Assembly: GCA_900317515.1 (NCBI GenBank)
Contig: ONHA01000001.1
Coordinates: 123,283 to 187,282 of the forward strand
Direction of reading: 5' to 3'
From: an uncultured Eubacteriales bacterium
GTDB taxonomy: Bacteria; Bacillota; Clostridia; Lachnospirales; Lachnospiraceae
DNA: 64,000 nucleotides
The notes below the pieces were generated by a model. That model was not told where the DNA came from, made no database searches, and saw nothing but the letters and a program-made list of their open reading frames with translations. Positions 37,971 through 48,367 of the stretch are shown piece by piece; position 1 is the stretch's first letter, and each line of letters begins with the position of its first letter. A program made the position numbers and the translations under genes.

Positions 37971-40220
37971 TCAGCGGCTTTTTGTCCCTTTTCCGGCGCG
38001 TTTCGCCAGCTTAAGGCGGTTCAGGGTCAGTTTCTTGCCCTTGTAGTCGACTGAAAAGTCCTTTGAGGCCGCCAGCAGATAAGCTGCCGTCACCTCGTCG
38101 CCGTCCGAAAGCTTAATGCCGCGGACACCCGCTGCGGCTTTCTTCATCTCCGGGATCTCCGCAAGGAGGAACCTGAGGTTGAATCCCTCCGCCGTCATAA
38201 GGACGCAGGACTCCGCACCGTCCGCAAACCCGCAGGAGATGATCCGGTCGCCGTCCGAAAGTTTCGTCGCCTGGATTGTCCTCACCGTGCTCACAAACTC
38301 TTCGCCCGCGGTGATCTTCACGTTGCCCATGGAAGTCGCGAAGAATATCTTCTTGTCCGGCAGCGCCGACTGCGGGCAGACAAATGCGATCGTCTCGTCC
38401 CTGTTCGTAAAGTTGCTGATATTGTCGATCGGGATGCCCTTCTCCTTGAGCTTCCGGACCGGAACATCCGCCATCTTTACCGAGTGCAGCTTGCCCTCCT
38501 CCGTGAAGATGCAGACCTTGTCCGTGTTCATGATCCTGAATACGTAGCGGTTCTCACCATCCGCGGTCTCCCTATTCTTCTCGTAGACCGCCGGATCAAG
38601 CGCCTTCACATACCCGAAGCGGTCGAGCGCAAAGACGACTTCCTCAGGCTCCGCCTGTTTCTCCTCAATGACGACCGCCTGCGCGTTGATGATGGTCGTG
38701 CGGCGTGGACGGGTGAATTCCTTCTTGACCGCCCTGAGGTCATCCAGAATATCCTCCGCCATCGCATCGTAATCGCCGAGAAGCTTTTCATAGTGGGCAA
38801 TCCGCTTCAGGGTCTCCTCGTGCTGCTTAATCAGAGCCTCCACCTCGAGGCCGATAAGTTTGACGAGGCGCATGTCGAGGATCGCCTGGGCCTGCCGCTC
38901 CGTAAAATGCAGCTGCGAAGCCAGCTTCTCCGACTTCTTCGTCTTGAATTTGATCCCGTCCGTGATGCCGAGCGTCATGCAGTCCCGGGCCATCTGGGCA
39001 TTTTTCGAGCCGCGCAGGATCTCGATGATGAGGTCGATCACGTCGCAGGCCCGGATCAGGCCCTCCTCGACCTCCTTCTTCTCAAGGTCCCGTGTGAGCA
39101 GGGTCTGGTACTTGCGGTTCGCAAGATCAATCCGGAACTCCACGAAGGACTCGAGAAGCGCCTTTAAAGACATGGTTTCCGGCCGGCCTTCCGAGACCAC
39201 CAGCATATTGACGCCGAAGGTGTCCTCCAGCTTTGTCTTCTTATATAATATATTGAGGATATTGTCCGTGTCGGCGCCCTTCTTGAGCTCGATCACGATG
39301 CGGATGCCCTCCTTGGAGGACTGATTGGAAATGTCCGCGATATCCGTGATCACCCTGGACTCCGCGAGGGCCGCCACATCCGACATGAACTTGCCGATGC
39401 CTGCCCCGATCATCGTGTAGGGGATCTCCGTGACGACGATCTGCTCCTTGCCGCCTTTCAGCTTCTCGATCTCGACCCGGCCGCGGAGCCTGATCTTGCC
39501 CTGGCCCGATGCGTAGATCGCCGGGAGCTCGTCCGCATTGACGACCAGGCCGCCGGTCGGGAAATCCGGTCCCTTGATCAGGGAGAAGAGCTCCTCCTCG
39601 GTCACATCCGGGTCCTTTATGAGGGCCGAAGCTGCGTCGACCACCTCCCCGAGATTGTGGGGCGGGATTGAAGTCGCCATGCCGACCGCGATGCCTTCCG
39701 ACCCGTTCACCAGTATATTGGGGATGCGGACCGGCAGAACTTCCGGTTCTTTTTCATTTTCATCGAAATTCGGAACAAAATTAACAATATCCTTGTCGAG
39801 GTCGGCCAGGTAAACCTCCTCGGTGATCTTCATGAGGCGGGCTTCCGTGTAGCGCATCGCGGCCGCGCCGTCGCCCTCGATCGATCCGAAGTTGCCGTGA
39901 CCGTCAACCAGCACCTGGCCCTTCTTGAAGTCCTGAGCCATCACGACCAGCGAGTCGTAGATGGAGCTGTCGCCGTGCGGGTGATATTTACCCATCGTGT
40001 CGCCGACAATACGGGCGGACTTTCGATAGGGCTTGTCGTGCTTCGTGCCCAGCTCGTACATGTCGTAGAGCACGCGCCTCTGTACCGGCTTTAAGCCGTC
40101 GCGCACATCCGGCAGCGCACGGGCCACGATGACGGACATCGCGTAGTCGATATAATTTTTCTGCATCAGGTCCGAGTAGTCGGTCCTGATAATACGATCC
40201 TGTATATCCTGCATAGTCAC
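37971..40220 (-). CDS. parC: Type IIA DNA topoisomerase subunit A, ParC-like
   Basis: Cleaves and rejoins DNA. The 749 residues hold the winged-helix with active-site Tyr124 in AMRYTEARL, and [14 protein letters not shown] with the Ser and Asp commonly changed in quinolone resistance, both wild type. The C-terminal part has pinwheel-like repeats but no GyrA box (QRRGG-type) where gyrase would carry it, which favours topoisomerase IV. The parE-parC pairing and a LexA box, recalled from the Bacillus parEC operon, fit this. In some clostridial annotations the same gene is called a second gyrase A. Confidence 0.82.
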   Translation of the reverse strand: MTMQDIQDRIIRTDYSDLMQKNYIDYAMSVIVARALPDVRDGLKPVQRRVLYDMYELGTKHDKPYRKSARIVGDTMGKYHPHGDSSIYDSLVVMAQDFKKGQVLVDGHGNFGSIEGDGAAAMRYTEARLMKITEEVYLADLDKDIVNFVPNFDENEKEPEVLPVRIPNILVNGSEGIAVGMATSIPPHNLGEVVDAASALIKDPDVTEEELFSLIKGPDFPTGGLVVNADELPAIYASGQGKIRLRGRVEIEKLKGGKEQIVVTEIPYTMIGAGIGKFMSDVAALAESRVITDIADISNQSSKEGIRIVIELKKGADTDNILNILYKKTKLEDTFGVNMLVVSEGRPETMSLKALLESFVEFRIDLANRKYQTLLTRDLEKKEVEEGLIRACDVIDLIIEILRGSKNAQMARDCMTLGITDGIKFKTKKSEKLASQLHFTERQAQAILDMRLVKLIGLEVEALIKQHEETLKRIAHYEKLLGDYDAMAEDILDDLRAVKKEFTRPRRTTIINAQAVVIEEKQAEPEEVVFALDRFGYVKALDPAVYEKNRETADGENRYVFRIMNTDKVCIFTEEGKLHSVKMADVPVRKLKEKGIPIDNISNFTNRDETIAFVCPQSALPDKKIFFATSMGNVKITAGEEFVSTVRTIQATKLSDGDRIISCGFADGAESCVLMTAEGFNLRFLLAEIPEMKKAAAGVRGIKLSDGDEVTAAYLLAASKDFSVDYKGKKLTLNRLKLAKRAGKGTKSR

Positions 40221-40226
40221 CTGTCC

Positions 40227-42152
40227 TTATACGTCGAGTTCCGCGTCGCGCGCATGCTCGTAAATGAACTCCTTGCGCGGCGGCACGTCCGTTCCCATCA
40301 GTATCTCCGTGATATCCGAGGAGAGCCTTGCGTCCCCGATCTCGATACGGCGGAGCATGCGGGTCTCCGGGTTCAGCGTGGTCTCCCAGAGCTGCTCCGG
40401 GTCCATCTCGCCCAGACCTTTGTAGCGCTGCAGCGTGAATTTCGAATTCTTGTGCTTCTTGCGGTAGCGCTCGAGCGCCTTGTCATCATAGAGATACTCG
40501 CCCTCGCCCTTGGCCGGCATGACCTTGTAGAGCGGCGGCATCGCGATGTAGACGTGGCCCTCGGAGATGAGCTCCGGCATATATCTGTAAAATAAAGTCA
40601 GCAGCAGCGTCCCGATGTGGGCACCGTCGACGTCGGCATCCGCCATGATGATGATCTTGTCGTAGCGGAGCTTTGTGATGTCGAAATCATTGCCGTAGCC
40701 CTCGGAAAATCCGCACCCGAAGGAGGTGATCATGGTCTTGATCTCCGCGTTCGCGAGGACCTTGTCGATGCTGGCCTTCTCCACATTCAGGATCTTGCCT
40801 CGGATCGGCAGGATCGCCTGGTAGTTGCGGTCCCGGGCGGTCTTGGCGGATCCGCCGGCGGAATCTCCCTCGACGATGAAGATCTCGCACTTTGAGGCGT
40901 CGCGGCTGATGCAGTTCGCAAGCTTTCCGTTCGTGTCAAAGGAATACTTCTGCTTCGACAGCATGTTGGTGCGGGTCTTCTCCTCCGCCTTGCGGATCTT
41001 CGCGGACTTCTCCGCACAGGAGAGGACCGCCTTCAGCGCATCGAGATTCCGGTCGAAATAGTGGGGCGCCTCCTCCGAGACGATCTTCGCGACGACACGG
41101 GAGGCGTCCGGATTGTCGAGCTTGGTCTTGGTCTGGCCCTCAAAACGGGGATCCGGGTGCTTGACCGAGATCACGGCGGTCATCCCGTTCCGAATGTCCG
41201 GTCCCGTGAAGTTGGCGTCTTTATCCTTCAGGACGCCGATCGTCCGGGCATAGCTGTTCATGACCGTGGTAAAGGCGGTCTTGAAGCCTGTCAGATGGGT
41301 GCCTCCGTCGGCGTTGTAGATGTTGTTGCAGTAGCCGAGGACGTTTTCATGGAATTCGTTCACGTACTGGAGCGCGACCTCAACTTGGATCCCCTCATCG
41401 TGTCCCTTGAAGTAGATCGGTTCCGTCAGGCACTCCGAGCTTTTGTTCATTTCCCGGACATAGCCGACGATGCCCTCCGGCTCGTGGTAGGTGTTCTCCT
41501 TCGGCTCATCGCCCCGAAGGTCCGCAAAATGGATCGTCAGACCGGGATTTAAGTAAGCGGTCTCATGGAGACGCGAACGAACCTCGGTCGCCGAGAAGCG
41601 CGTCACCTCGAAGATCTCCGGATCCGGCAGGAAATTGACGATCGTGCCGGTCTCCTTCGTCTTCCCGACTACGGGCAGAAGCCCCTTCACAAGGTCAAGG
41701 TCCGGCACGCCTCTCGCGTAATGGTCGTGGTGAATTGCGCCGTCGCGCTTCACCTTCACGTCCAGGTAGGTGGACAGCGCGTTCACGACCGAGGAGCCGA
41801 CGCCGTGCAGGCCGCCGGATGTCTTGTAGGCGTCATTGTCGAATTTTCCGCCGGCGTGCAGGGTCGTGTAGACCAGCCGCTCGGCGGGGACACCCTTTTC
41901 GTGCATGCCGACAGGGATCCCGCGGCCGTTATCCTCGACCGTGCAGGACCCGTCTTTCTCCAGAGTTACATTGATATGATCACAGTATCCGGCCAGGTGC
42001 TCGTCCACCGCATTGTCCACGATCTCGTAAATCAGGTGATTGAGACCCTTCCGCGAGGTGGATCCGATGTACATTCCGGGACGGCGGCGCACCGCCTCGA
42101 GTCCCTCCAGGACCTGTATGCTGCTTGCATCGTAAACTTGTTTCTTAGCCAT
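40227..42152 (-). CDS. parE: Type IIA DNA topoisomerase subunit B, ParE-like
   Basis: The ATPase subunit. The 641 residues include the GHKL site VDNAVDEHLAGYC, VEDNGRGIPVG and GGLHGVGSSVVNALS. The TOPRIM domain has EIFIVEGDSAGGSAK near residue 430 and MADADVDGAHI near 500, and the tail has LQRYKGLGEMDPEQLWE. It is six bases from parC and translated first. The B subunit alone is hard to tell from GyrB; the call rests on the partner and the operator. Confidence 0.8.
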   Translation of the reverse strand: MAKKQVYDASSIQVLEGLEAVRRRPGMYIGSTSRKGLNHLIYEIVDNAVDEHLAGYCDHINVTLEKDGSCTVEDNGRGIPVGMHEKGVPAERLVYTTLHAGGKFDNDAYKTSGGLHGVGSSVVNALSTYLDVKVKRDGAIHHDHYARGVPDLDLVKGLLPVVGKTKETGTIVNFLPDPEIFEVTRFSATEVRSRLHETAYLNPGLTIHFADLRGDEPKENTYHEPEGIVGYVREMNKSSECLTEPIYFKGHDEGIQVEVALQYVNEFHENVLGYCNNIYNADGGTHLTGFKTAFTTVMNSYARTIGVLKDKDANFTGPDIRNGMTAVISVKHPDPRFEGQTKTKLDNPDASRVVAKIVSEEAPHYFDRNLDALKAVLSCAEKSAKIRKAEEKTRTNMLSKQKYSFDTNGKLANCISRDASKCEIFIVEGDSAGGSAKTARDRNYQAILPIRGKILNVEKASIDKVLANAEIKTMITSFGCGFSEGYGNDFDITKLRYDKIIIMADADVDGAHIGTLLLTLFYRYMPELISEGHVYIAMPPLYKVMPAKGEGEYLYDDKALERYRKKHKNSKFTLQRYKGLGEMDPEQLWETTLNPETRMLRRIEIGDARLSSDITEILMGTDVPPRKEFIYEHARDAELDV

Positions 42153-42172
42153 AGTGCCTCCTTGCGCACATG

Positions 42173-42201
42173 ATTATATCACAACAAACATACGTTCGCA
42201 A
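42173..42201 (-). promoter_or_regulatory. Promoter of parE-parC with overlapping LexA box
   Basis: TTGCGA (42196-42201), 17-base spacer and a perfect TATAAT (42173-42178) on the minus strand. CGAAC-GTAT-GTTTG at 42185-42198 matches a Gram-positive LexA box and covers the -35 and spacer. Confidence 0.8.
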
Positions 42202-42233
42202 GCTTTTTATATTGAACAGCTTTTTTGACACTC

Positions 42234-42280
42234 AAAAAGGCTCCGGTGAATACGGCTGTACCGCATCCATCCGGAGCCTT
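42234..42280 (-). terminator. Terminator of the opp operon
   Basis: AAGGCTCCGG (42237-42246) pairs perfectly with CCGGAGCCTT (42271-42280), and the minus strand continues TTTGAG after the stem, giving a five-T run. A small inner CGG/CCG stem is in the loop. Between this and the oppA stop (42281-42378) two more weak hairpins are seen but no gene. Confidence 0.75.
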
Positions 42281-42378
42281 ATATCGATCCTCTTATACTG
42301 CCGATACGCTCATTTTACGCGGCAGGGGGTTACGCCGCTTTCTGAAATGTGCTTTCAGGCAGCTTTTTCGAATATGCC

Positions 42379-44061
42379 TTACTCAAGAGTACCGTACATG
42401 ACGTACCAGTAACCGTACGGAGAATGCCAGGTGTTCTTAAGTTCCGGCTTCTGCAGCCAGAAATCGTTGTAGTAAGCAACCGGAGCCATGGCAGCATCCT
42501 TAAGGAGGACCTGCTCGGCCTCGTGAAGCTTGGTGTAATGCTCTTCGATATCAGCCGTTGTTCTTGCCTCATCGACCAGCTTGTCGAATTCCTCGCTGGA
42601 GTACTTGCCGTCATTGTTGCCGTTTGCGGTCTCGAGCAGGTTGATCATGTTGGACGGATCATCCCAGTCATAGACCCAGCCGTTGCGGGCGACATCGAAG
42701 TTGCCTGCACGTCTGTCAGCGGTAACAGTCTTCCACTCCTGGATATCGATCGTCATGTTGATGCCGAGCTCGCCCCAAGCGTTCTGCAGATACTCTGCAA
42801 CCGGCTTGTGGTAACCGGAATCGTTGGTCAGATACTTGATATCCGGGAAGCCCTCGCCGTTCGGATAACCGGCTTCCGCAAGAAGATCTTTTGCCTTCGC
42901 AAGGTCTTCCTCATAGCTTCCGGTCTTAAAGAAATCGCCGTAGGTCGCTGTGGTGACTTCCTCGAAGGAGGAGCCTTCCGCCGCGTCGGAGACGCCCGGG
43001 CCTACAAAGTTCTTAGCCGGAGAATAAGTGCCCTGCATGATCGTGCCGGCAACATGCTCTCTGTCGATCGCGAGAGACAGAGCTTCACGAACCAGCGGGT
43101 TGTCGAACGGAGCCTTCTGGCAGTTGAAGCTGACATAGTAGGTGCCCATGATCGGTTCGACATGGAATTCGTCATTGCCTTCAAGGGACGGGATCTCTTC
43201 GGTCGGAACGTCCTTGATCAGCTGGATCTCACCGTTCTGATAAGCTGTGTAAGCAGCGTTTGCATCCTCGATCAGATGCCAGACAATCTTATCAAATGTA
43301 ATCTTGTCTGCTTCCCAGTAGTTCGGGTTCTTTTCGAAGACGATCTTGTCACCGTCCGTGAACTCGGTCATGTAGTACGGGCCGCAGGTCACATAGGACT
43401 CCGGCTTCGTCCACCAGCCGTCGCCGTTCGCCTCGATGGTTGCCTGCTGAACCGGAACCATGACTGCGAAAGCGCAGATCTTGTCGAAGTAGGTGCAGGG
43501 AGCCTTCAGCTCGATAACAAACGTCTTGTCATCCGGAGCGGAGACAGCGAGCTTGTCAAGGTCGCCTTCAGACGCTTCTTCATAACCGACGATGTAGTTG
43601 AGAAGGTCGTAGCCGTAGGGAGCCGCAACAGCCGGATCCGCCACTCTCTTCCAGGAGTAGACAAAGTCATTGGCTGTAAGATCCGTGCCGTCAGACCACT
43701 TGAGGCCGTCTCTTAAGTGGAAGGTCCAGGTAAGGCCATCCTCGGATGTTTCCCAGGTTTCAGCGAGACCGGCAACGACGTTGTTCTTCTCGTCGAATTT
43801 GCAGAGGCCTTCAAACGCATGGATGATCATGTTTGCTCCGTCAACTGCAGAGTTGAGAGCCGGATCGATTGTCTCGGGAGACGGGCCGACCTGAATGTCA
43901 AGAACGTTCTCGGGAGCTGCGTTTTCAGCTGTGCTTTCGGTTTTGGAATCGGTTTCGGAAGTGCTGCCGGAGGAGGCCGGAGCGCTCGATCCGCCGCATG
44001 CGGCAAGGAAAAGAGAGCAGGTCATTACAGCAGCAAGGACGATAGAAAGCTTCTTCTTCAT
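42379..44061 (-). CDS. oppA: Oligopeptide ABC transporter substrate-binding lipoprotein
   Basis: A 560-residue solute-binding protein of family 5. The signal peptide ends in the lipobox LAAC, so it is anchored outside by a lipid on Cys near residue 22. A Ser/Thr/Glu-rich linker follows, then the binding domain with TIDPALNSAVDGANMIIHAF and REALSLAIDREHVAGTIM, both typical of peptide-binding OppA. It ends the oppBCDFA run, 172 bases after oppF. Binding proteins are usually made in excess, and a possible extra promoter is upstream. The bound peptide cannot be told. Confidence 0.92.
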   Translation of the reverse strand: MKKKLSIVLAAVMTCSLFLAACGGSSAPASSGSTSETDSKTESTAENAAPENVLDIQVGPSPETIDPALNSAVDGANMIIHAFEGLCKFDEKNNVVAGLAETWETSEDGLTWTFHLRDGLKWSDGTDLTANDFVYSWKRVADPAVAAPYGYDLLNYIVGYEEASEGDLDKLAVSAPDDKTFVIELKAPCTYFDKICAFAVMVPVQQATIEANGDGWWTKPESYVTCGPYYMTEFTDGDKIVFEKNPNYWEADKITFDKIVWHLIEDANAAYTAYQNGEIQLIKDVPTEEIPSLEGNDEFHVEPIMGTYYVSFNCQKAPFDNPLVREALSLAIDREHVAGTIMQGTYSPAKNFVGPGVSDAAEGSSFEEVTTATYGDFFKTGSYEEDLAKAKDLLAEAGYPNGEGFPDIKYLTNDSGYHKPVAEYLQNAWGELGINMTIDIQEWKTVTADRRAGNFDVARNGWVYDWDDPSNMINLLETANGNNDGKYSSEEFDKLVDEARTTADIEEHYTKLHEAEQVLLKDAAMAPVAYYNDFWLQKPELKNTWHSPYGYWYVMYGTLE

Positions 44062-44186
44062 TTTCCATTTCTCCTTTTTTGTTTTTTGTGCAAAGCAGCC
44101 GGATTGTCATAAAGGGAGATTTACTCTCCTTTTATGCAGATACCCCCAAAAATCGCATCCGGCACTTTGCAGGTATCTATGGTTGT

Positions 44187-44237
44187 CGGCCGTTTTACGG
44201 CCGGTACCATCATTAATTACAAAGACAAACTTGTCAA
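44187..44237 (-). promoter_or_regulatory. Possible internal promoter and leader hairpin of oppA
   Basis: TTGACA (44232-44237) overlaps the oppF stop, with AATGAT (44209-44214) 17 bases on. A CGGCCG/CGGCCG hairpin (44187-44203) and an AAAGGAGA/TCTCCCTTT hairpin (44111-44132) follow in the leader. The -10 is weak. Confidence 0.4.
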
Positions 44238-45217
44238 TTCACTTTGTCCAGATTGTGGCAGGCGGCGTAATGTCCTGAGCTTACCTCCCTGAATGCCGGC
44301 ATTTCCGCCGCGCACCGCTCGGTCGCGTAGCGGCAGCGGGTCCTGAACGGGCAGCCGCTGGGCGGATTGACCGGGCTCGGAACATCGCCCTGCAGAATGA
44401 TGCGCTTCGACGCGCGCGCTATCTTCGGATCCGCGACCGGCACCGCCGAGATCAGTGACTTCGTGTAGGGATGCAGAGAGTGGAAAATAAGTTCCGTGGC
44501 ATCCGCCATCTCCACGATATGTCCCAGATACATGACGCCGATCCGGCTGGAAATGTGATTGACGACAGACAGGTCATGCGCGATGAATAGATAGGTGAGG
44601 CCCAGCTCCTGCTGAAGCTCCTCGAACATATTGATGACCTGCGCCTGGATACTCACGTCCAGAGCGGAAACCGGTTCGTCGCACACGATGAATTCCGGCA
44701 TGACCGCCAGAGCCCGGGCGATACCGACACGCTGCCTCTGCCCGCCGGAGAACTCGTGCGGGAAGCGGTTCGCATGTTCCGAATTCAGTCCGACTTTGTT
44801 CAGAAGCTCAATGATGCGGTCTCTTCTCTCCTGTTTCGAGGAATACAGTTTGTGGATATCCATCGGCTCGCCCACGATATCTCCCACCGTCATGCGGGGA
44901 TCCAGGGAAGCGTACGGGTCCTGAAAGACGATCTGCATCTTTTTCCGGAAAGGCATCATGTTCGGCTGCTTTTTCCTCGTCCCGTCAAAGACGGTCTGGC
45001 CGTCATAGGTCACCTTGCCGGCCGTCGGCTCCGTCAGCCTGAGGATCGCGCGCCCGGTCGTCGTCTTGCCGCAGCCGGACTCCCCGACCAGACCGAACGT
45101 CTCTCCTTTCTTGATAAAAAAGCTGACCCCGTCTACCGCCTTTACGACATTTCGGGAACCGGCAACCGGGAAATACTGGCACAGATTTTCTACGTCAAGC
45201 AAATGTTTCTCTGCCAT
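44234..45217 (-). CDS. oppF: Oligopeptide ABC transporter ATPase OppF
   Basis: A 327-residue ATPase on the inner face of the membrane. Walker [13 protein letters not shown] is near residue 45, the signature [15 protein letters not shown] near 150, and Walker [14 protein letters not shown] follows. The C-terminal oligopeptide-transporter extension with [14 protein letters not shown] carries Cys residues that in this family can bind an iron-sulfur cluster. Its start and the oppD stop share one base (TAATG). Confidence 0.93.
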   Translation of the reverse strand: MAEKHLLDVENLCQYFPVAGSRNVVKAVDGVSFFIKKGETFGLVGESGCGKTTTGRAILRLTEPTAGKVTYDGQTVFDGTRKKQPNMMPFRKKMQIVFQDPYASLDPRMTVGDIVGEPMDIHKLYSSKQERRDRIIELLNKVGLNSEHANRFPHEFSGGQRQRVGIARALAVMPEFIVCDEPVSALDVSIQAQVINMFEELQQELGLTYLFIAHDLSVVNHISSRIGVMYLGHIVEMADATELIFHSLHPYTKSLISAVPVADPKIARASKRIILQGDVPSPVNPPSGCPFRTRCRYATERCAAEMPAFREVSSGHYAACHNLDKVN

Positions 45218-46218
45218 TATGCATCCTCCCTTCCCGCCTCTTCAAACAGCTTTTTCTGCAGCAGCCAGCATCTGGCCATGTGTTCATTTTCAGAAATCGC
45301 TTCGGGTTTTTCTCTCAGACAGATCTTCATGCAGGATTCGCATCTGGGAGCAAACGGACATCCTTTCGGCGGATTGAGAAGGTCCACAGGCTGTCCTTCG
45401 ATCGGAACCAGCTTCTCGTATTCCTGTTCGTAGAACTTGGGAATCGACCGGAGCAGGCCCTTGGTGTATTCGTGTTTCGGCCGGTAGAAAATATCGTCCG
45501 AGGTCCCGTACTCCACGATCTCGCCGGCATACATGACCGCGATGTGGTCGCACATGGAAGCCACCACACCCAGATCGTGGGTGATCAGAATGATGCCCAT
45601 GCCGAGCTTTTTCTTGAGTTCCTGCATGAGCTCCAGGATCTGCGCCTGAATCGTCACGTCCAGCGCCGTCGTGGGCTCATCCGCAATCAGGAGTTTGGGC
45701 TCGCAGGCCAGCGCCATGGCGATCATGACTCTCTGCCGCATGCCGCCCGAGTGCTCGTGGGGATACTGCTTCATGCGATTTTCCGGCTCGTTGATACCGA
45801 CCAGGGTGAGAAGCTCGACCGCACGGTCATAAGCTTCCTTTCCCTTCATATTGACATGGAGTTTTAAGACCTCCTTGATCTGATTGCCGATCGTGTAAAC
45901 CGGATTAAGAGACGTCATCGGATCCTGGAAAATCAGGGACACTTCCTTGCCGCGGATCTTGCGGAGCTCCTGCTCGCTCATCTTGTCGATGCGGTGGCCG
46001 TTGAACTCGACGCTGCCGCCCATGATCTTGCCGTTCTCCGCCGTGAGACCCATGATCGAGTAGGCCGTGACGGACTTGCCGGATCCGGATTCGCCGACGA
46101 TTCCGAGCACTTCGCCCTCTTTCATCCGAATCGAGACGTCATTGAGCGCCTTTACCTCTCCGGCCGGTGTGAAAAATGAAAGTCTTTCATGCTGTATATC
46201 TACTAAATACTCTCCCAT
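45217..46218 (-). CDS. oppD: Oligopeptide ABC transporter ATPase OppD
   Basis: A 333-residue ATPase partner of OppF. Walker [13 protein letters not shown] is near residue 41, the signature [15 protein letters not shown] near 155, and Walker [14 protein letters not shown] follows. The C-terminal tail has [14 protein letters not shown], a Cys cluster of the same type. It lies three bases after oppC. Confidence 0.93.
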   Translation of the reverse strand: MGEYLVDIQHERLSFFTPAGEVKALNDVSIRMKEGEVLGIVGESGSGKSVTAYSIMGLTAENGKIMGGSVEFNGHRIDKMSEQELRKIRGKEVSLIFQDPMTSLNPVYTIGNQIKEVLKLHVNMKGKEAYDRAVELLTLVGINEPENRMKQYPHEHSGGMRQRVMIAMALACEPKLLIADEPTTALDVTIQAQILELMQELKKKLGMGIILITHDLGVVASMCDHIAVMYAGEIVEYGTSDDIFYRPKHEYTKGLLRSIPKFYEQEYEKLVPIEGQPVDLLNPPKGCPFAPRCESCMKICLREKPEAISENEHMARCWLLQKKLFEEAGREDA

Positions 46219-46221
46219 ATC

Positions 46222-47274
46222 TTACCTCTTCATCTTCGGATCAAATGCATCCCTGAGACCGTCGCCGAGCAGATTAAAGCTGAGGATGATAACAAAGATC
46301 ATAAATGCGGGAGCAAACAACTTCTCCGGGAATGTCTGCAGGCCGTTCAGCGCATTGGACGCCAGTGAACCCAGCGACGGTGTCGGGGCCTGAACGCCCA
46401 GACCCAGGAAGCTTAAGAAGGATTCCGTGAAGATCGACGACGGAATCTGAAGCGTCGTCGTTACGATCAGCGTTCCGATACAGTTGGTGATCAGATGTCT
46501 CGTGATGATCTGCTTGTTCGAGGCACCCATCGCCCGGGCAGCGGTCACGTATTCATTCTGTTTGAGCACCATGATCTGTCCGCGCACGATGCGGGCCATG
46601 CCGACCCAGTAGAGAAGCGCGAAGACAATGAACATGGAGACCATGTTGGGGCCGAGGGAACGGATCCAGCCGAAGCCGGGTGTTTTGCCCAGTGACATCA
46701 GCGGGTATTCCAGCACCTGCGCCAGCAGGATGATGACCAGGATATCAGGGATGGTATAGAGGATATCCACGATCCGCATCATCACCATATCGACCTTTCC
46801 GCCGAAATATCCTGCGACCGCTCCGTAGATCGATCCGATGAGAAGGATCAGGGCGGAAGCGACCAGGCCGACCGTCATGGAAACGCGGGAGCCGACCATG
46901 ACGCGGATGGCGTAATCACGGCCGTTCTGGTCTGTCCCCAGGAAATGCGGGAAGATCTTCTCTCCGGCCGCCATTCTCTCAAGCTCACCTTCCGAATACT
47001 CCATGATACGAAGGCGCTCGGCACCTTTGATCTGCTGCTCGTACTTGTACGGATAGAAGAACGGCACGATAAAGCAGAAAATCATGATGATAATGACAAC
47101 GATAAGAGCCGACATTGCAATCTTGTTGCGGCGGAATCTCCGCATGCCGTCCTTCCAGAAACTGACGGACTCCCGCATGATGACGAGGGATTCCTTCTCC
47201 TCGACGCTGGCAGGAGCAAAATCGTCCACGTTAAGCTGCATGGACAAAAAATTTTTCTTCATTTTCGTATCCAA
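46222..47274 (-). CDS. oppC: Oligopeptide ABC transporter permease OppC
   Basis: A 350-residue membrane permease with a cytoplasmic N-terminal stretch, one early membrane helix and five later ones. The EAA-type loop that contacts the ATPase is seen at YVTAARAMGASNKQIITRHL. The extracytoplasmic part after helix one contains HFLGTDQNGRDYAIRVM, typical of OppC and DppC. The start is a TTG at 47274 with AAGGAGG eight bases upstream; a later ATG (MKKNFL) lacks a site. Confidence 0.92.
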   Translation of the reverse strand: MDTKMKKNFLSMQLNVDDFAPASVEEKESLVIMRESVSFWKDGMRRFRRNKIAMSALIVVIIIMIFCFIVPFFYPYKYEQQIKGAERLRIMEYSEGELERMAAGEKIFPHFLGTDQNGRDYAIRVMVGSRVSMTVGLVASALILLIGSIYGAVAGYFGGKVDMVMMRIVDILYTIPDILVIILLAQVLEYPLMSLGKTPGFGWIRSLGPNMVSMFIVFALLYWVGMARIVRGQIMVLKQNEYVTAARAMGASNKQIITRHLITNCIGTLIVTTTLQIPSSIFTESFLSFLGLGVQAPTPSLGSLASNALNGLQTFPEKLFAPAFMIFVIILSFNLLGDGLRDAFDPKMKR

Positions 47275-47287
47275 CTGCGGGTCCTCC

Positions 47288-48205
47288 TTACTTCAGTTTG
47301 ATCCTGGGATCGACGATAGCGTAGACAATGTCCACGATGACATTCATGATGATGACAAAGACTGCCAGGAAAATCGTCGTGCCCATGATCAGCGGATAAT
47401 CGCGGGAGGTGATCGCTCCGACAAATTCATGTCCGAGGCCCGGGATGGTAAAAATCTTCTCGATAATGAAGGAACCGGTCAGCAGAGATGCGATCAGCGG
47501 TCCGATGTAGGTGACAACGGGGAGAATTGCATTTCTCAGCGCGTGCTTGAAGATCGAGAAAAACGGGGATACACCCTTCGCTTTTGCGGTCCGCATATAG
47601 TCCTGCCCGATGACATCCAGCATGGAGGATCTCATCAGTCGTGCGATATAGCAGGTCGGGTACAGGCTGAGTGCAATTACCGGCATCACGTAGGTAGCCG
47701 GGCTGCTGAGGCCCAGTGAAGGCAGAAGCTTCAGCTTCACGGACAGGAAGTACATCAGAAGCGTCGAGGACAGGAAGCTCGGAATAGCGATTCCGGCTGT
47801 CGAGAAGACCAGAATGATGCTGTCCAGCAGCTTTCCCCGCTTAAAGGATGCAATCGATCCCAGAGGCACACCGACGATAAGAGCCACGATAATGGCAATT
47901 CCTCCTAGCCTGGCCGATACAGGGAACTTCTCCGAAATGATATCGTTGACTGTACGTCCTCTCTTTTTAAGTGAGAGCCCGAGGTCGCCGCGCGTAAGAT
48001 CTCTCATGTATGTCAGGTACTGAATGCCCAGAGGTTTGTCCAGACCGTACTTCGCTTCCATTGCTGCCTGTGCCTGCGGCGTTACTGCCTTCTCCGAGAG
48101 GAAAGGCCCGCCGGGCACCAGGTTCATGATGAAAAAGGTGAGCGTGGCAACAATAAATGCCGTAATTACGCCCATGACAACTCGCTTAACAATATATTTT
48201 CCCAC
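47288..48205 (-). CDS. oppB: Oligopeptide ABC transporter permease OppB
   Basis: A 305-residue membrane permease with six helices. The N-terminal helix segment (FIMNLVPGGPF) and the EAA loop DYMRTAKAKGVSPFFSIFKH are typical. It is the first gene of oppBCDFA and has a promoter with a perfect -10 upstream. Together the five genes import short peptides as nitrogen and amino acid sources; related sets also carry peptide signals. Confidence 0.93.
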   Translation of the reverse strand: MGKYIVKRVVMGVITAFIVATLTFFIMNLVPGGPFLSEKAVTPQAQAAMEAKYGLDKPLGIQYLTYMRDLTRGDLGLSLKKRGRTVNDIISEKFPVSARLGGIAIIVALIVGVPLGSIASFKRGKLLDSIILVFSTAGIAIPSFLSSTLLMYFLSVKLKLLPSLGLSSPATYVMPVIALSLYPTCYIARLMRSSMLDVIGQDYMRTAKAKGVSPFFSIFKHALRNAILPVVTYIGPLIASLLTGSFIIEKIFTIPGLGHEFVGAITSRDYPLIMGTTIFLAVFVIIMNVIVDIVYAIVDPRIKLK

Positions 48206-48269
48206 AGCACTCCTCCACCTTTTATGTTTTTTTGCATTGACGCGTTAAAGCGCAATATCAATAAAGGCT

Positions 48270-48298
48270 ATTATATATAATCAATCACAATATCGCAA
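48270..48298 (-). promoter_or_regulatory. Promoter of the opp operon
   Basis: TTGCGA (48293-48298), 17-base spacer and a perfect TATAAT (48270-48275) on the minus strand. A small ATTGCGC/GCGTCAAT-like hairpin follows in the leader. Confidence 0.72.
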
Positions 48299-48367
48299 GT
48301 CTTTTAGACAAAAAAACCACCCTCAGCCTGAAGTTGCGGGGAGTTTTGTGCAATATAACTCATCTTT

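Noticed and set aside
37971-42152. Calling the topoisomerase pair gyrA and gyrB
   Set aside because: The A subunit lacks a GyrA box and the pair is not next to dnaA, dnaN or recF; ParC/ParE is preferred, though not certain.
42281-42378. Riboswitch or small RNA between the opp terminator and oppA
   Set aside because: Two weak hairpins only; no promoter and no recognised riboswitch core.
42330-42614. Small minus-strand frame at the oppA 3' end
   Set aside because: It overlaps the end of oppA out of frame and runs into hairpins; no start site or family.
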